DNA from: Prevotella pallens ATCC 700821 | GTDB lineage: Bacteria; Bacteroidota; Bacteroidia; Bacteroidales; Bacteroidaceae | DNA: 38,040 nucleotides | Assembly: GCF_000220255.1 (NCBI RefSeq) | Contig: NZ_GL982513.1 | Location: 673,108-711,147, forward strand | Reading direction: 5' to 3' | Shown: positions 1 through 7,727 of the stretch, piece by piece | Layout of the letters: every line of letters begins with the position of its first letter | How positions within the stretch are numbered: position 1 is the first letter of the stretch | The notes under the pieces: generated by a model | The model's input: only the letters and a program-made list of their open reading frames with translations | What the model was told of the DNA's origin: nothing | Databases searched by the model: none | Translations under genes and position numbers: made by a program

Positions 1-129
1 CTTTTAAGGGAGGACTATTTACTTAGTGTTTATCTCCTATTCTATTAGTGCACAAAATTGCTAAATTAAATGTATGATAGCCTTATTTTTAGGCAAACAT
101 TTCTGTGGTTTTAATGTAAGCAATGAAAC

Positions 130-1326
130 TTAGTATGCCTTTATTCTGTACATAAAGCCAAGCTCAATACGGTTTGTATTGAAGTCTCTCAAACCAGAAC
201 CCTCATTATAATCGTATTTTCTACCAACGTATGCTAAGAACACACGGAAGTCTTGGCTCTTTACTGGATAATATTCTATACTACCAATGTAAGCATAGCT
301 CTTACGATAGTCTTTTAGTGGTTTCACTTTAGTTACACTAGCAGTTTCGTACATAGCTTTCAGCATAAGGTTCCATTGTGGTGCAAACTGCCAATTCAGC
401 TTTGTTATGAATGAATTGTAGTGAACATCGCTGAAATAAGAACCGCCTATATATGCTGGCATAGCTGTAAGTTCGGTTGATGCAATTTTTAAACGGTCTA
501 AACCATCGAATGCACCCATATAATCGAAATACCATTGTAGTTTAGGTAAATTTAGTTCTTGTCCTAAAACTACCATGCGAGAGTATTTGTGTCTTGCTTG
601 TGTCTGAATACCCCACGACCAACGAGTAAGCAATTTATTGCCAAAGAAACTACCATTCCAGTTTACAATGTATGTAAGTGGATTTTTTGATGCTTCTAAG
701 TCGCGTACACTGTTCTTTTCTAAACTAATAGGATTGCTTCCATATTCGGTAGCAAACTTATTATTATAAGCATTGCTCACCTCAAAAGCTAATTCTTGTG
801 TAGCAACAGGTTTATAACTAACAGCAACACCAGCCATAAAGTTATCCATATTGTCTACCATATCAGAATATTGGTAAATAACCATAGGATTCTCGTCGAA
901 TTCAAAACCTCCCCAGATTTGGCACATTTTACCAGCTTCTACTTTTAGCTTGTCATTAAACTTATATCCAACCATCATAATATCGGTAGCCTTTGCAAAG
1001 TTGTCTTCGCTTTGCGCACCATTAGCTTTGTTTAGACGGTGGCGGAATCGATAGTAAAGTTTATCGGTAAGATTACCTTTAATTTCAATACGAAGCTGTT
1101 TGTTAGCGAACTTTGTGCCCCAATCTTTATTGGCATCTTGTGCAACCTGTCCAGAAGCTGCATAGTTAAAATAGACATTAAACATATCGTTATGTTTCTT
1201 CAACTTCGCAATTTCTTCCGACAGCGATTTGAAATCGCCATCTCCTACACCATAACCGTGGTTATCTTGTGCATTACTACTAGTGGCAACTGCCAGCAAC
1301 ATTCCTAAAAGTAAAGAGTGTTTCAT
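130..1326 (-). CDS. Putative outer-membrane porin (OprO/OprP-like beta-barrel)
   Basis: A 398-residue protein with an N-terminal signal peptide (hydrophobic core about residues 4-16, likely cut after SSNAQ at 20). The mature part is rich in alternating aromatic/polar strands such as KLYYRFRHRL, KLKVEAGKM and WNLMLKAMYE, and it ends in a terminal barrel strand (RIELGFMYRIKAY). This pattern fits phosphate-selective-porin-like outer-membrane barrels of Bacteroidota; the actual substrate cannot be read from sequence. It lies 128 nt downstream of the asparaginase gene and may be co-expressed, although a strong hairpin separates the two. I infer a role in passing small acidic solutes or amino acids into the periplasm for its neighbours. 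No TonB box or plug is visible, so a TonB-dependent receptor is unlikely. Confidence 0.75.
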   Translation of the reverse strand: MKHSLLLGMLLAVATSSNAQDNHGYGVGDGDFKSLSEEIAKLKKHNDMFNVYFNYAASGQVAQDANKDWGTKFANKQLRIEIKGNLTDKLYYRFRHRLNKANGAQSEDNFAKATDIMMVGYKFNDKLKVEAGKMCQIWGGFEFDENPMVIYQYSDMVDNMDNFMAGVAVSYKPVATQELAFEVSNAYNNKFATEYGSNPISLEKNSVRDLEASKNPLTYIVNWNGSFFGNKLLTRWSWGIQTQARHKYSRMVVLGQELNLPKLQWYFDYMGAFDGLDRLKIASTELTAMPAYIGGSYFSDVHYNSFITKLNWQFAPQWNLMLKAMYETASVTKVKPLKDYRKSYAYIGSIEYYPVKSQDFRVFLAYVGRKYDYNEGSGLRDFNTNRIELGFMYRIKAY

Positions 1327-1396
1327 AATTGTTTATTTTTTATGTTGAACGTATAAAACATTTTTTTGTGAGTAAAAGCAGAAAAAAGCTAACGCA

Positions 1397-1442
1397 AAAT
1401 CGCAAAAGAGCAGGTTTTAGTAACACAGTTCTCTTGCGATTT
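1397..1442 (-). terminator. Hairpin terminator after asparaginase gene
   Basis: An inverted repeat starts 13 nt past the asparaginase stop codon. Arms AAATCGCAAAAGAG (1397-1410) and CTCTTGCGATTT (1431-1442) pair with a small bulge. On the minus strand a run of six T follows about 14 nt later. It probably ends or attenuates the dcuB-ansB transcript before the porin gene. Confidence 0.55.
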
Positions 1443-1454
1443 CTGTTCTATCTA

Positions 1455-2510
1455 TTAGTATTCAGCAAAGTATTGTTGAATTTTCTGCCAATCTCTTGTT
1501 TTTGTTAAAGCAAGCATTAAGAGTACACGTGCCTTTTGTGGATTAAGGTTCAATGAAGCAATGAAGTGATATTTAGCATCGTCAACCTCGCCATTCAGAT
1601 TGGTAGGACCAAATGGAACACGACTTGAACGTACAACGTTGATACCATTATTAACAGCTTTCAGCGCAACATCAAAAACATCTTTGTAGAAGTTTCCATC
1701 GCCTACACCAGCCAAAACAATACCATCATATTTAGCATCTACAAATGCTTGCATTGGAATAGGAGAACAGTTGGCATAACCATAAACAATACCAACCTTT
1801 GGAAGAGAAGTTAAATTTTTTACATCGAACTCTGATTGGAGACCTTGTTTTGCCATTGGTTTGTGCAAATATACAGGCTTACCATTATAAACGTAACCCA
1901 TTTCGCCATACAAACCACCTTTGAAAGTAGCGCAATCGGTAGTGTGTGTCTTTATAACAGATTTAGCTTCGAACAATTCGTTGTTCATACAAACCATAAC
2001 ACCTTGACCTTTTGACGATGGAGAAGCTACTGCACAGATTCCATTATACAAGTTAGCAGGACCATCGGCACTAATAGCAGTAGAAGGACGCATAGAACCA
2101 ACCAATACTACTGGTTTATCAGAGTGAACAGTTAGAGAAAGGAAGTAAGCTGTTTCTTCCATAGTGTCTGTTCCGTGAGTAATAAGAACACCATCGTAGC
2201 CTTCTTCGTTTAATAGCTGATTAATACGGTTTGCTAATTTCAACCAAACAGCATCGTTCATATCCTGACTACCAATATTTACAATTTGTTCGCCAGAAAC
2301 ATCGGCAACATCTTTTATTTGTGGAACAGCATCTATTAGTGTTTGAACACCAACTTGTCCTGCACCGTATGCAGAATTTGTTGCCGATGTAGAAACACCA
2401 GCAATAGTACCACCTGTTGCAAGAATACGAATTTTAGGTTTTTGCGCAAATGCAATTGTAGACACTGCAAATGCCAATACCATTAGAAGTGAAATCTTAA
2501 ATCTTCTCAT
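1455..2510 (-). CDS. ansB: Periplasmic L-asparaginase, type II
   Basis: Hydrolyses L-asparagine to L-aspartate and ammonia. The 351 residues begin with a signal peptide (MRRFKISLLMVLAFAVSTIAFA), so the enzyme is exported. Both asparaginase signatures are visible: ILATGGTIAG about residue 29-38, with the nucleophile Thr in GGTIA, and HGTDTMEETAYFL, with the Thr-Asp of the second catalytic group. Length is normal for the bacterial type II family. It follows the C4-dicarboxylate carrier gene by 74 nt on the same strand. This arrangement links asparagine breakdown to aspartate uptake and fumarate/succinate exchange. Identification of the family is certain; a side activity on glutamine cannot be judged. 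Confidence 0.95.
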   Translation of the reverse strand: MRRFKISLLMVLAFAVSTIAFAQKPKIRILATGGTIAGVSTSATNSAYGAGQVGVQTLIDAVPQIKDVADVSGEQIVNIGSQDMNDAVWLKLANRINQLLNEEGYDGVLITHGTDTMEETAYFLSLTVHSDKPVVLVGSMRPSTAISADGPANLYNGICAVASPSSKGQGVMVCMNNELFEAKSVIKTHTTDCATFKGGLYGEMGYVYNGKPVYLHKPMAKQGLQSEFDVKNLTSLPKVGIVYGYANCSPIPMQAFVDAKYDGIVLAGVGDGNFYKDVFDVALKAVNNGINVVRSSRVPFGPTNLNGEVDDAKYHFIASLNLNPQKARVLLMLALTKTRDWQKIQQYFAEY

Positions 2511-2584
2511 AATAATAAAGTTTGATAAGTTTTATTTACTTGTTTAATTTTTGTTACCTTCTTTTATATGCTGCCGGAGTCTTA

Positions 2585-3901
2585 TTAAACGAATTGAATA
2601 ATCAGCGCCGCCACAGCAATAGAAACAATAGTTGTTACAAATCCTGGTAATTGAAAACTGTGGTTTATAACAAACTTACCTACATGTGTTGTACCTGTAC
2701 GGTCGAAATCAATAGCTGCTACCTCTGTTGGATAGTTTGGCAAGAAGAAATAGCCATTGCAAGCAGGAAACATTGCTACTAATAACATAGGATTAATGCC
2801 TAAAGCTACACCTACAGGATAAAGAGTGCTAACAGTTGCAGCTTGTGAAAATAGCATAATGCTCATAATAAACAGAGCAACCGCAAATAGGAAAGGAGCG
2901 CTAGCTATCATTCCCGATAAGGCTTGATTTAAATATTCCTCATTACCTGTATAGAATGTGCTTCCCATCCATGCAATACCAAATATGCCCACTACAGCAT
3001 TCATACCTGCTTTGAATATATTGCCATTAACTGCATCGGTTGGCTTAGCTTTACCAACAAAAAGTATTAAAGCTGCAACCGACATCATTATCATTTCTAT
3101 GGTTTGGCTCATTGTAACTCCTTCCGGACGCAATTTAGGGAAGAAACCGAAAACAATCACTAATAAAACACCAGCAAAGAAAGCCCAAACTGAGTATTTC
3201 GCACGTGGATTAGATTCTTCTTCCGCCTTTTCTAAGTTTCGTTTGTCTTCGTCCGGATTAATTATTCCCTCAGCAACTCTTCGCTTATATTCTGGATCGT
3301 CTTCCAATTCTTTACCAATGTGGTTCTGAATGAAAGCAGCAACCAAAATAGCTATAAGCGATGCAGGAACACAAACAATAAGAACAGTTCCTAACTCTAT
3401 ACCTTTTGCACCAAGAATATCTTGACTAATTAAAGCTGCTGTGGCAGCACTTACAGGACTTCCTGTTATTCCAAGAGATGCTGCTATAACACTCAAACTC
3501 ATTGGACGTTCAGGACGTATTTTGTTTGCTTGTGCTATTTCAGAAATAATAGGCAACAACGAATAAGATGTATGTGCTGTTCCTGCAACAAGACAAAAAA
3601 GCCAGCAAGTTAAAGGACCGAAGTAAGTGATTTGCGAGGGGTGTTTTCGTAAAAATTTGGCAGCGACACCCACTAAATATTCTAATCCACCAGAAGCTTG
3701 TAACGAAGCTGCTGCTGTAATAACAGCAACAATAATCATCATAACATCAATAGGTGCTGAGCCAGGTTTAAGACCAAAACCATAAACAAGTACGAAAACG
3801 CCAATCATACCATATATTCCCAAACCTATTCCACCAACTCTTGCACCAATAAATATCATGGTTAAAACCACGAACAATTCTGCAATCACTAAAAGTTCCA
3901 T
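2585..3901 (-). CDS. dcuB: Anaerobic C4-dicarboxylate transporter, DcuA/DcuB family
   Basis: A 438-residue inner-membrane carrier with about ten to twelve hydrophobic segments, no signal peptide, and the Dcu-family start (MELLVIAELFVVLTMIFIGAR). Dcu landmarks include GTAHTSYSLLPIISEIA, PERPMSLSVIAASLGITGSP and the C-terminal PNYPTEVAAIDFDRTGTT. Dcu proteins exchange fumarate, malate or aspartate against succinate during anaerobic growth. Residues about 205-235 form a charged cytoplasmic loop (EDDPEYKRR...EKAEEESNPR). As first gene of a minus-strand cluster with the asparaginase, it probably imports the aspartate released in the periplasm and exports succinate. DcuA versus DcuB cannot be separated with confidence by eye. 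Confidence 0.93.
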   Translation of the reverse strand: MELLVIAELFVVLTMIFIGARVGGIGLGIYGMIGVFVLVYGFGLKPGSAPIDVMMIIVAVITAAASLQASGGLEYLVGVAAKFLRKHPSQITYFGPLTCWLFCLVAGTAHTSYSLLPIISEIAQANKIRPERPMSLSVIAASLGITGSPVSAATAALISQDILGAKGIELGTVLIVCVPASLIAILVAAFIQNHIGKELEDDPEYKRRVAEGIINPDEDKRNLEKAEEESNPRAKYSVWAFFAGVLLVIVFGFFPKLRPEGVTMSQTIEMIMMSVAALILFVGKAKPTDAVNGNIFKAGMNAVVGIFGIAWMGSTFYTGNEEYLNQALSGMIASAPFLFAVALFIMSIMLFSQAATVSTLYPVGVALGINPMLLVAMFPACNGYFFLPNYPTEVAAIDFDRTGTTHVGKFVINHSFQLPGFVTTIVSIAVAALIIQFV

Positions 3902-3934
3902 TCTACTGTTTTTGTTTTTGTATTATGTTTTCTA

Positions 3935-3942
3935 CAAAAGTA
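3935..3942 (-). promoter_or_regulatory. Promoter -7 box for dcuB-ansB
   Basis: Minus-strand TACTTTTG fits the Bacteroidota -7 consensus TAnnTTTG and lies 34 nt upstream of the dcuB start. No good -33 TTTG is seen at the usual spacing. Confidence 0.45.
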
Positions 3943-4192
3943 CAACTTTTTATATTGTAACTGTTTTCTTCCTCTACGAAACATTGTGTTGTTACCATAT
4001 TTTAACAAAATAGTTGTTACATTTTCTATAGCCATCTGAAAGTTCTTGCCATTTATATATCATAGTGAAAGGTTGAGTAACAATACACAAAAAACAATTC
4101 TATGTAAAAATAGTAGATATGTGCGTATTGTTTCTTTATGTTTTTGTATGAGAATATTTATGATAGAAGCAGGAATAATGAAGAATAATGTT

Positions 4193-4200
4193 TAACTTTG
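4193..4200 (+). promoter_or_regulatory. Promoter -7 box for bcp
   Basis: TAACTTTG matches TAnnTTTG and ends 43 nt before the bcp ATG. It implies a short leader of about 36 nt. Confidence 0.5.
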
Positions 4201-4243
4201 CATTCGTAGTAAATTAACAAAAACAAACTAAATAAATAAAAGT

Positions 4244-4705
4244 ATGAAAGTAGGAGATAAAGCTCCCGATTATTTGGGAACAGACCAAGATGGAAAAGAA
4301 ATAAGATTAAGCGACTATAAAGGTAAAAAGGTAGTGCTTTACTTTTATCCAAAAGATTCTACTCCTGGTTGTACGTCAGAGGCTTGCAACTTACGAGATA
4401 ATTACGAGTTAATGTTAAAACGTGGCTATGTAGTAATTGGTGTAAGCATTCAGGACGAGAAATCGCATAAGAAGTTTATAGAAAAAAACAATTTGCCTTT
4501 TCCACTTATTGCAGATGTAGATAAGAAACTTAACGAAACATTTGGTGTTTATGGCGAAAAGAAAATGTATGGACGTACTTATATGGGTACCTTCCGCACC
4601 ACCTTTATTATAAACGAAGAAGGTGTGATTGAAGAAATCTTCACACCAAAACAAATAAAGGTAAAGGAGCATGCCGAACAAATATTGAAATTAGGAGCAG
4701 AATAA
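4244..4705 (+). CDS. bcp: Thioredoxin-dependent thiol peroxidase (Bcp/PrxQ)
   Basis: A 153-residue cytoplasmic peroxiredoxin that reduces H2O2 and organic hydroperoxides with thioredoxin as donor. The Bcp active-site block DSTPGCTSEACNLRD is intact: Thr40, peroxidatic Cys43 and resolving Cys48 five residues on, the arrangement of the E. coli Bcp class. Also present are the N-terminal VGDKAPDYLGTDQDG and the GVYGEKKMYGRTYMGTFRTTF segment before the C-terminal helix. Length is normal. The next gene starts 9 nt after its stop, so the two are very likely one transcript. Confidence 0.95.
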   Translation: MKVGDKAPDYLGTDQDGKEIRLSDYKGKKVVLYFYPKDSTPGCTSEACNLRDNYELMLKRGYVVIGVSIQDEKSHKKFIEKNNLPFPLIADVDKKLNETFGVYGEKKMYGRTYMGTFRTTFIINEEGVIEEIFTPKQIKVKEHAEQILKLGAE

Positions 4706-4714
4706 AAACCAATT

Positions 4715-5500
4715 GTGAAACAAACAAAAAGAATAAGCAAAGCTACGAAAGAACAGCTCGTAGCCTTTGCTGCTTTATACGAAACAAAAGATTTTATTAA
4801 TGGGGACCCATCGTGGTTTATGCACCAAGTAGATGGTACACTAAACAAGGAAACTATAGCATTTATAGCAGCTTGTTTAAGTTATGGCTCGCGAAAAGTA
4901 TTTATGCCCCGCATTCAGTTTTTGCTCAATTGTGCAAAAGAAAATCCATACGAATGGATTCGGCAGGGCATTTTTCGACAAGATATTCCCGATAACGATG
5001 CTTGTTTCTACCGGCTTTATACAAACCACACTATGTATGTTTTCTTTGTTGCGCTCGAAAAAATGCTAAATACATTTGGTAGTATTAAAAACTACATAAA
5101 ATGTTATGCTAACGAAAAAGAAAGAAGCTCCGAAACAAAAATAGAAGCAATTGTAGCAATAGAAGCTCTTTGTACATTCTTTGCCGAACAACAAGTAATT
5201 GGCATTGTACCTAAAAATACTTCATCTTCGTGTAAGCGCATTTGTATGTTTTTACGTTGGTTAGTGCGCAACAATTCGTCTGTCGATTTGGGTATATGGC
5301 ACGATTTTATCAATAAACAATCGCTTATAATTCCTTTAGACACACATGTATTGCAGCAAGCAAATAGATTGAAGTTGCTGAATACAACATCAACAACAAT
5401 GTCGGTTGCACGCCGATTGACCGATGTTTTACTTAAAATATTCCCAGACGACCCCCTAAAAGGCGATTTTGCATTGTTTGGTTATGGTGTAAATCTTTAG
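4715..5500 (+). CDS. TIGR02757 / DUF2400 family protein
   Basis: A 261-residue soluble protein of the TIGR02757 (DUF2400) family, common in Bacteroidota and of unknown molecular function. Family marks seen are YGSRKVFMPRIQFLL near residue 60, CKRICMFLRWLVRNN in the middle, DLGIWHDFI, IIPLDTHVLQQANRL, and the C-terminal GDFALFGYGVNL. The last three recall the helical DNA-glycosylase fold (HhH-GPD-like), but no catalytic Lys/Asp pair can be assigned by eye. The start is GTG, 9 nt after the bcp stop. I found no ATG upstream in frame, and the next Met (WFMHQVDG) would remove a conserved part. Confidence 0.88.
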   Translation: MKQTKRISKATKEQLVAFAALYETKDFINGDPSWFMHQVDGTLNKETIAFIAACLSYGSRKVFMPRIQFLLNCAKENPYEWIRQGIFRQDIPDNDACFYRLYTNHTMYVFFVALEKMLNTFGSIKNYIKCYANEKERSSETKIEAIVAIEALCTFFAEQQVIGIVPKNTSSSCKRICMFLRWLVRNNSSVDLGIWHDFINKQSLIIPLDTHVLQQANRLKLLNTTSTTMSVARRLTDVLLKIFPDDPLKGDFALFGYGVNL

Positions 5501-5518
5501 CTATAAATTGTTTTATAG
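5501..5518 (+). terminator. Possible weak terminator after the bcp transcript
   Basis: CTATAAA-ttgt-TTTATAG directly follows the stop codon. It is a short AT-only hairpin, so termination is uncertain. Confidence 0.25.
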
Positions 5519-5659
5519 AGCAACTTGTGTTTAGCAATATATACTTTTATGCCTACGAAATGTTTCTTTTATTCTTCAATTGGGCTAAGATTTATAAAAG
5601 ATACTTTTTATTATTTCACCTCCACTAATAGTTTAGCTTGTTATAACTATGAGTAAATG

Positions 5660-5803
5660 TTCAGTTCAATGGCATTCATTCGTAGTTTAAATATCGTTAT
5701 AATGGTATTTAAACGCCAATTAAATGTTATTTAGCTAAATGTGGCGTATACTGCTAAAGGTATATTTTTGTCCATATTCTTTCCTACCAGCTATATTGCT
5801 TTA
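5660..5803 (-). pseudogene. Decayed fragment of a beta-barrel receptor like the one at 7728-10280
   Basis: Read on the minus strand from about 5795, this DNA gives RKEYGQKYTFS, then after a one-base shift YATFS, a stop, and NWRLNTIIT. The intact receptor reads RKENRQKFSFNPYATFSW followed by KPLENWEVISIIS at about 8560-8660, in the same order. At DNA level CTAAATGTGGCGTAT is identical in both. The stretch has a frameshift and in-frame stops, so it is not a gene. It directly abuts a promoter block that also resembles the region upstream of the intact receptor. I infer a duplicate receptor that lost most of its body by deletion. Exact ends are uncertain. Confidence 0.5.
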
Positions 5804-5804
5804 T

Positions 5805-5890
5805 ACAAAAGTATATTTTTCTTTTTCCTATTGCGTTTCTACACATTTCTATTGTATTCTATGCAATATTTCAAAAAGAAAATGTATCTT
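5805..5890. repeat. Intergenic block also found at 10431-10515
   Basis: Positions 5805-5844 match 10431-10470 at 36 of 40 bases, including ACAAAAGTATATTTTTC. Weaker similarity continues into ATGCAATATTTC versus ATGCGATATTTT. Here the block sits upstream of the LuxR-type gene; there it is the upstream region of the receptor operon. It could be a shared operator or a duplicate promoter left by a decayed receptor gene. Confidence 0.6.
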
Positions 5891-5892
5891 TG
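5885..5892 (+). promoter_or_regulatory. Promoter -7 box for the LuxR-type regulator
   Basis: TATCTTTG is a perfect TAnnTTTG box, 36 nt upstream of the ATG at 5929. Confidence 0.5.
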
Positions 5893-5928
5893 TGATAGAT
5901 AAAACAAAGAACTATTAACATTAAGCAA

Positions 5929-6684
5929 ATGACAGATATTAAAAATTTCTTTTCAAAAGATAAATCTGTATATAATGAACCTAAAGAAGATTTCTATATG
6001 CAGTCTACATTGATTCATATAGCAGAGGCATTTTCGCGTATTACATATAAAAGTATATTCTTGTTAGACTATTATAAACAAGAATTTCTTTATGTATCTA
6101 ACAACCCTTTGTTTCTATGTGGACACACTGCAAAAGAAGTGAAAAATTTAGGATATAGCTTTTTCTTGGAACATGTGCCAGAGGAAGAACGAGAAATGCT
6201 CATCGAGTTAAATAGTAATGCTCTTAAGTTATGGGAAACTTTCAATGATATCGACAAATCTCAATGCTATATGTCGTATCATTTTCATTTGAAAAGTGGA
6301 ATAAAAAATAATTTGGTAAATCAACAAATCACTCCCATATTATTGACAGACGACGGAAAAATAAGAGTTGTTATGTGTGTTGTATCTTTATCTTCGCATA
6401 AGACTATTGGACATGCTGAATTTCATAAAAAAGATTTTGAACATTATTGGGAATATTCTTTTGAAAAACATAATTGGGAAGCACGCAAAGAAATAGCGCT
6501 CAACGAACAAGAAGTTGAGGTGCTTAAATTGTCTGCTACAGGGTTTACAATGACAGAAATTGCAAACAAAATGTGCCGTTCGTTACATACTATCAAGTTC
6601 TACAAACGGAACATTTTTGAAAAATTAGGTGTAACAAATATTTCAGAAGCAATTTCGAGAGCTATCTCAAAAAAGCTATTCTAA
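5929..6684 (+). CDS. LuxR-family transcriptional regulator with PAS-like N-terminal domain
   Basis: A 251-residue cytoplasmic DNA-binding protein. The C-terminal part (about 190-248) is a LuxR/GerE helix-turn-helix: LNEQEVEVLKLSATGFTM, then the recognition helix region around SLHTIKFYKRNIFEKLGV. Residues about 30-150 resemble a PAS-type sensor fold (KSIFLLDYYKQEFLYVSNNP, then the EVKNLGYSFFLEHVPEEE segment). No receiver phospho-Asp pattern or membrane segment is seen, so it is not a classical response regulator. Similar solo PAS-LuxR proteins are common in Bacteroidota. It lies next to the GLPGLI/receptor operons and its upstream DNA shares a 40-bp block with theirs, so it may control them. 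The signal it senses is unknown. Confidence 0.8.
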   Translation: MTDIKNFFSKDKSVYNEPKEDFYMQSTLIHIAEAFSRITYKSIFLLDYYKQEFLYVSNNPLFLCGHTAKEVKNLGYSFFLEHVPEEEREMLIELNSNALKLWETFNDIDKSQCYMSYHFHLKSGIKNNLVNQQITPILLTDDGKIRVVMCVVSLSSHKTIGHAEFHKKDFEHYWEYSFEKHNWEARKEIALNEQEVEVLKLSATGFTMTEIANKMCRSLHTIKFYKRNIFEKLGVTNISEAISRAISKKLF

Positions 6685-6788
6685 AAATTTGTTTTTGTTT
6701 ATAATAAAACGAAAAGAAGAAGATAGATAACAATACCCATTATCTGTTCTTATAATATTCATATTTCTAATAGTTCTGTTTGTATAAG

Positions 6789-6823
6789 AGATGATTAGCA
6801 TACATTTAGAATACTAATCATCT
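6789..6823 (+). terminator. Hairpin between convergent luxR-type and GLPGLI genes
   Basis: Arms AGATGATTAG (6789-6798) and CTAATCATCT (6814-6823) pair perfectly. The plus strand then reads TCTTTATTTCTTATTTT, fitting intrinsic termination of the plus-strand gene. The reverse direction is less T-rich. Confidence 0.55.
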
Positions 6824-6833
6824 TCTTTATTTC

Positions 6834-7715
6834 TTATTTTTCCATAGGATTATAAAATAATGACAGCTGTTCAGAAATAGGGTGGCTACCTTTTTCTGAG
6901 TTATCCATAATAATTACACGTGCTCCTGTGCTAGATATAAAAAGACCTGCGTGTTCATACATATTTTTTTCAAACTTTATCCACTCTGTTTTTGACATAT
7001 TTTTATACTTCCAATCATAATTAACTATGGGTAGCGTTTGTTGTGTAAGTCCTATACATTCGAAAGAAAAATTGTGTTCTGTATCTGTTACTTTAAGAAT
7101 AGCTCCAGGCAAGCCAGCAAATTTCCATGGACCTGTACTTATTGGAATATCATTTGTAAACCACACAATATATTTTCGTCCTCCATATTCGGTTGTTGCT
7201 TTCTTACATTTATAACCAAACACACTATCAACACTGTTTTCTATATTCCACTTCATTTGTGGTGAAGGCTCTGTATATCTGCATACATCTTTTGTAAAAG
7301 GGATACGATTATCAACAGTGAGTTCCTTTTTCTGTAAATCTGTCCTTATTTCATATCCTTGCCAACCTTGTTCAGGGGTTGCCATTCCATAAAGTTTTAT
7401 GATAGAGTCTCTTTTTACATCAAGTTCATGGAGGTTCTTACTATAGAATGATGTGTATTTTTTGCCAATAAGTAAGATCATATCATCTTCAAATTGCATT
7501 TTAGTGTCATTTGCCGATGCTTTTATTTTAACATGGTAAATTAAATTAAGATATGATTTATCAATTGTTTCATACTTACTTACATCTTGACTCATAAGAA
7601 CGAGTCCTGGACTATCCATCGCATAAGTGATTGTTACTTGCGATTTAATACTCTGATGGAACATTGCCATAATTGTTACGATGAGTAATCGTTTTGCTAA
7701 ATTCATTTTTTCCAT
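6834..7715 (-). CDS. GLPGLI family protein
   Basis: A 293-residue exported protein with a signal peptide (LAKRLLIVTIMAMFHQSIKSQ). It belongs to the GLPGLI family (TIGR01200), named for a conserved turn that reads FAGLPGAILKV here. Other family marks are GYKCKKATTEYGGRKYIVWFTNDIPISTGPW split around that motif, and a C-terminal stretch after KNM. Function is unknown. In Bacteroidota these genes usually follow a CarboxypepD_reg-like/beta-barrel outer-membrane gene, as here, where the receptor stops 12 nt upstream. The two are clearly one transcript. Translation may start at Met4 (7706) instead of 7715. Confidence 0.88.
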   Translation of the reverse strand: MEKMNLAKRLLIVTIMAMFHQSIKSQVTITYAMDSPGLVLMSQDVSKYETIDKSYLNLIYHVKIKASANDTKMQFEDDMILLIGKKYTSFYSKNLHELDVKRDSIIKLYGMATPEQGWQGYEIRTDLQKKELTVDNRIPFTKDVCRYTEPSPQMKWNIENSVDSVFGYKCKKATTEYGGRKYIVWFTNDIPISTGPWKFAGLPGAILKVTDTEHNFSFECIGLTQQTLPIVNYDWKYKNMSKTEWIKFEKNMYEHAGLFISSTGARVIIMDNSEKGSHPISEQLSLFYNPMEK

Positions 7716-7727
7716 TTTATTAAAGAT

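Larger units (their letters stand above)
3902..4243. other. Divergent intergenic region dcuB / bcp
   Basis: A 342-bp AT-rich gap between divergent genes. It holds the -7 boxes for both sides and two direct copies of GTTGTTAC (3988-3995 and 4013-4020, 25 bp apart). A reverse-oriented GTAACAA lies at 4077-4083. The spacing suggests an operator but no known regulator can be assigned. No ORF is convincing here. Confidence 0.5.
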
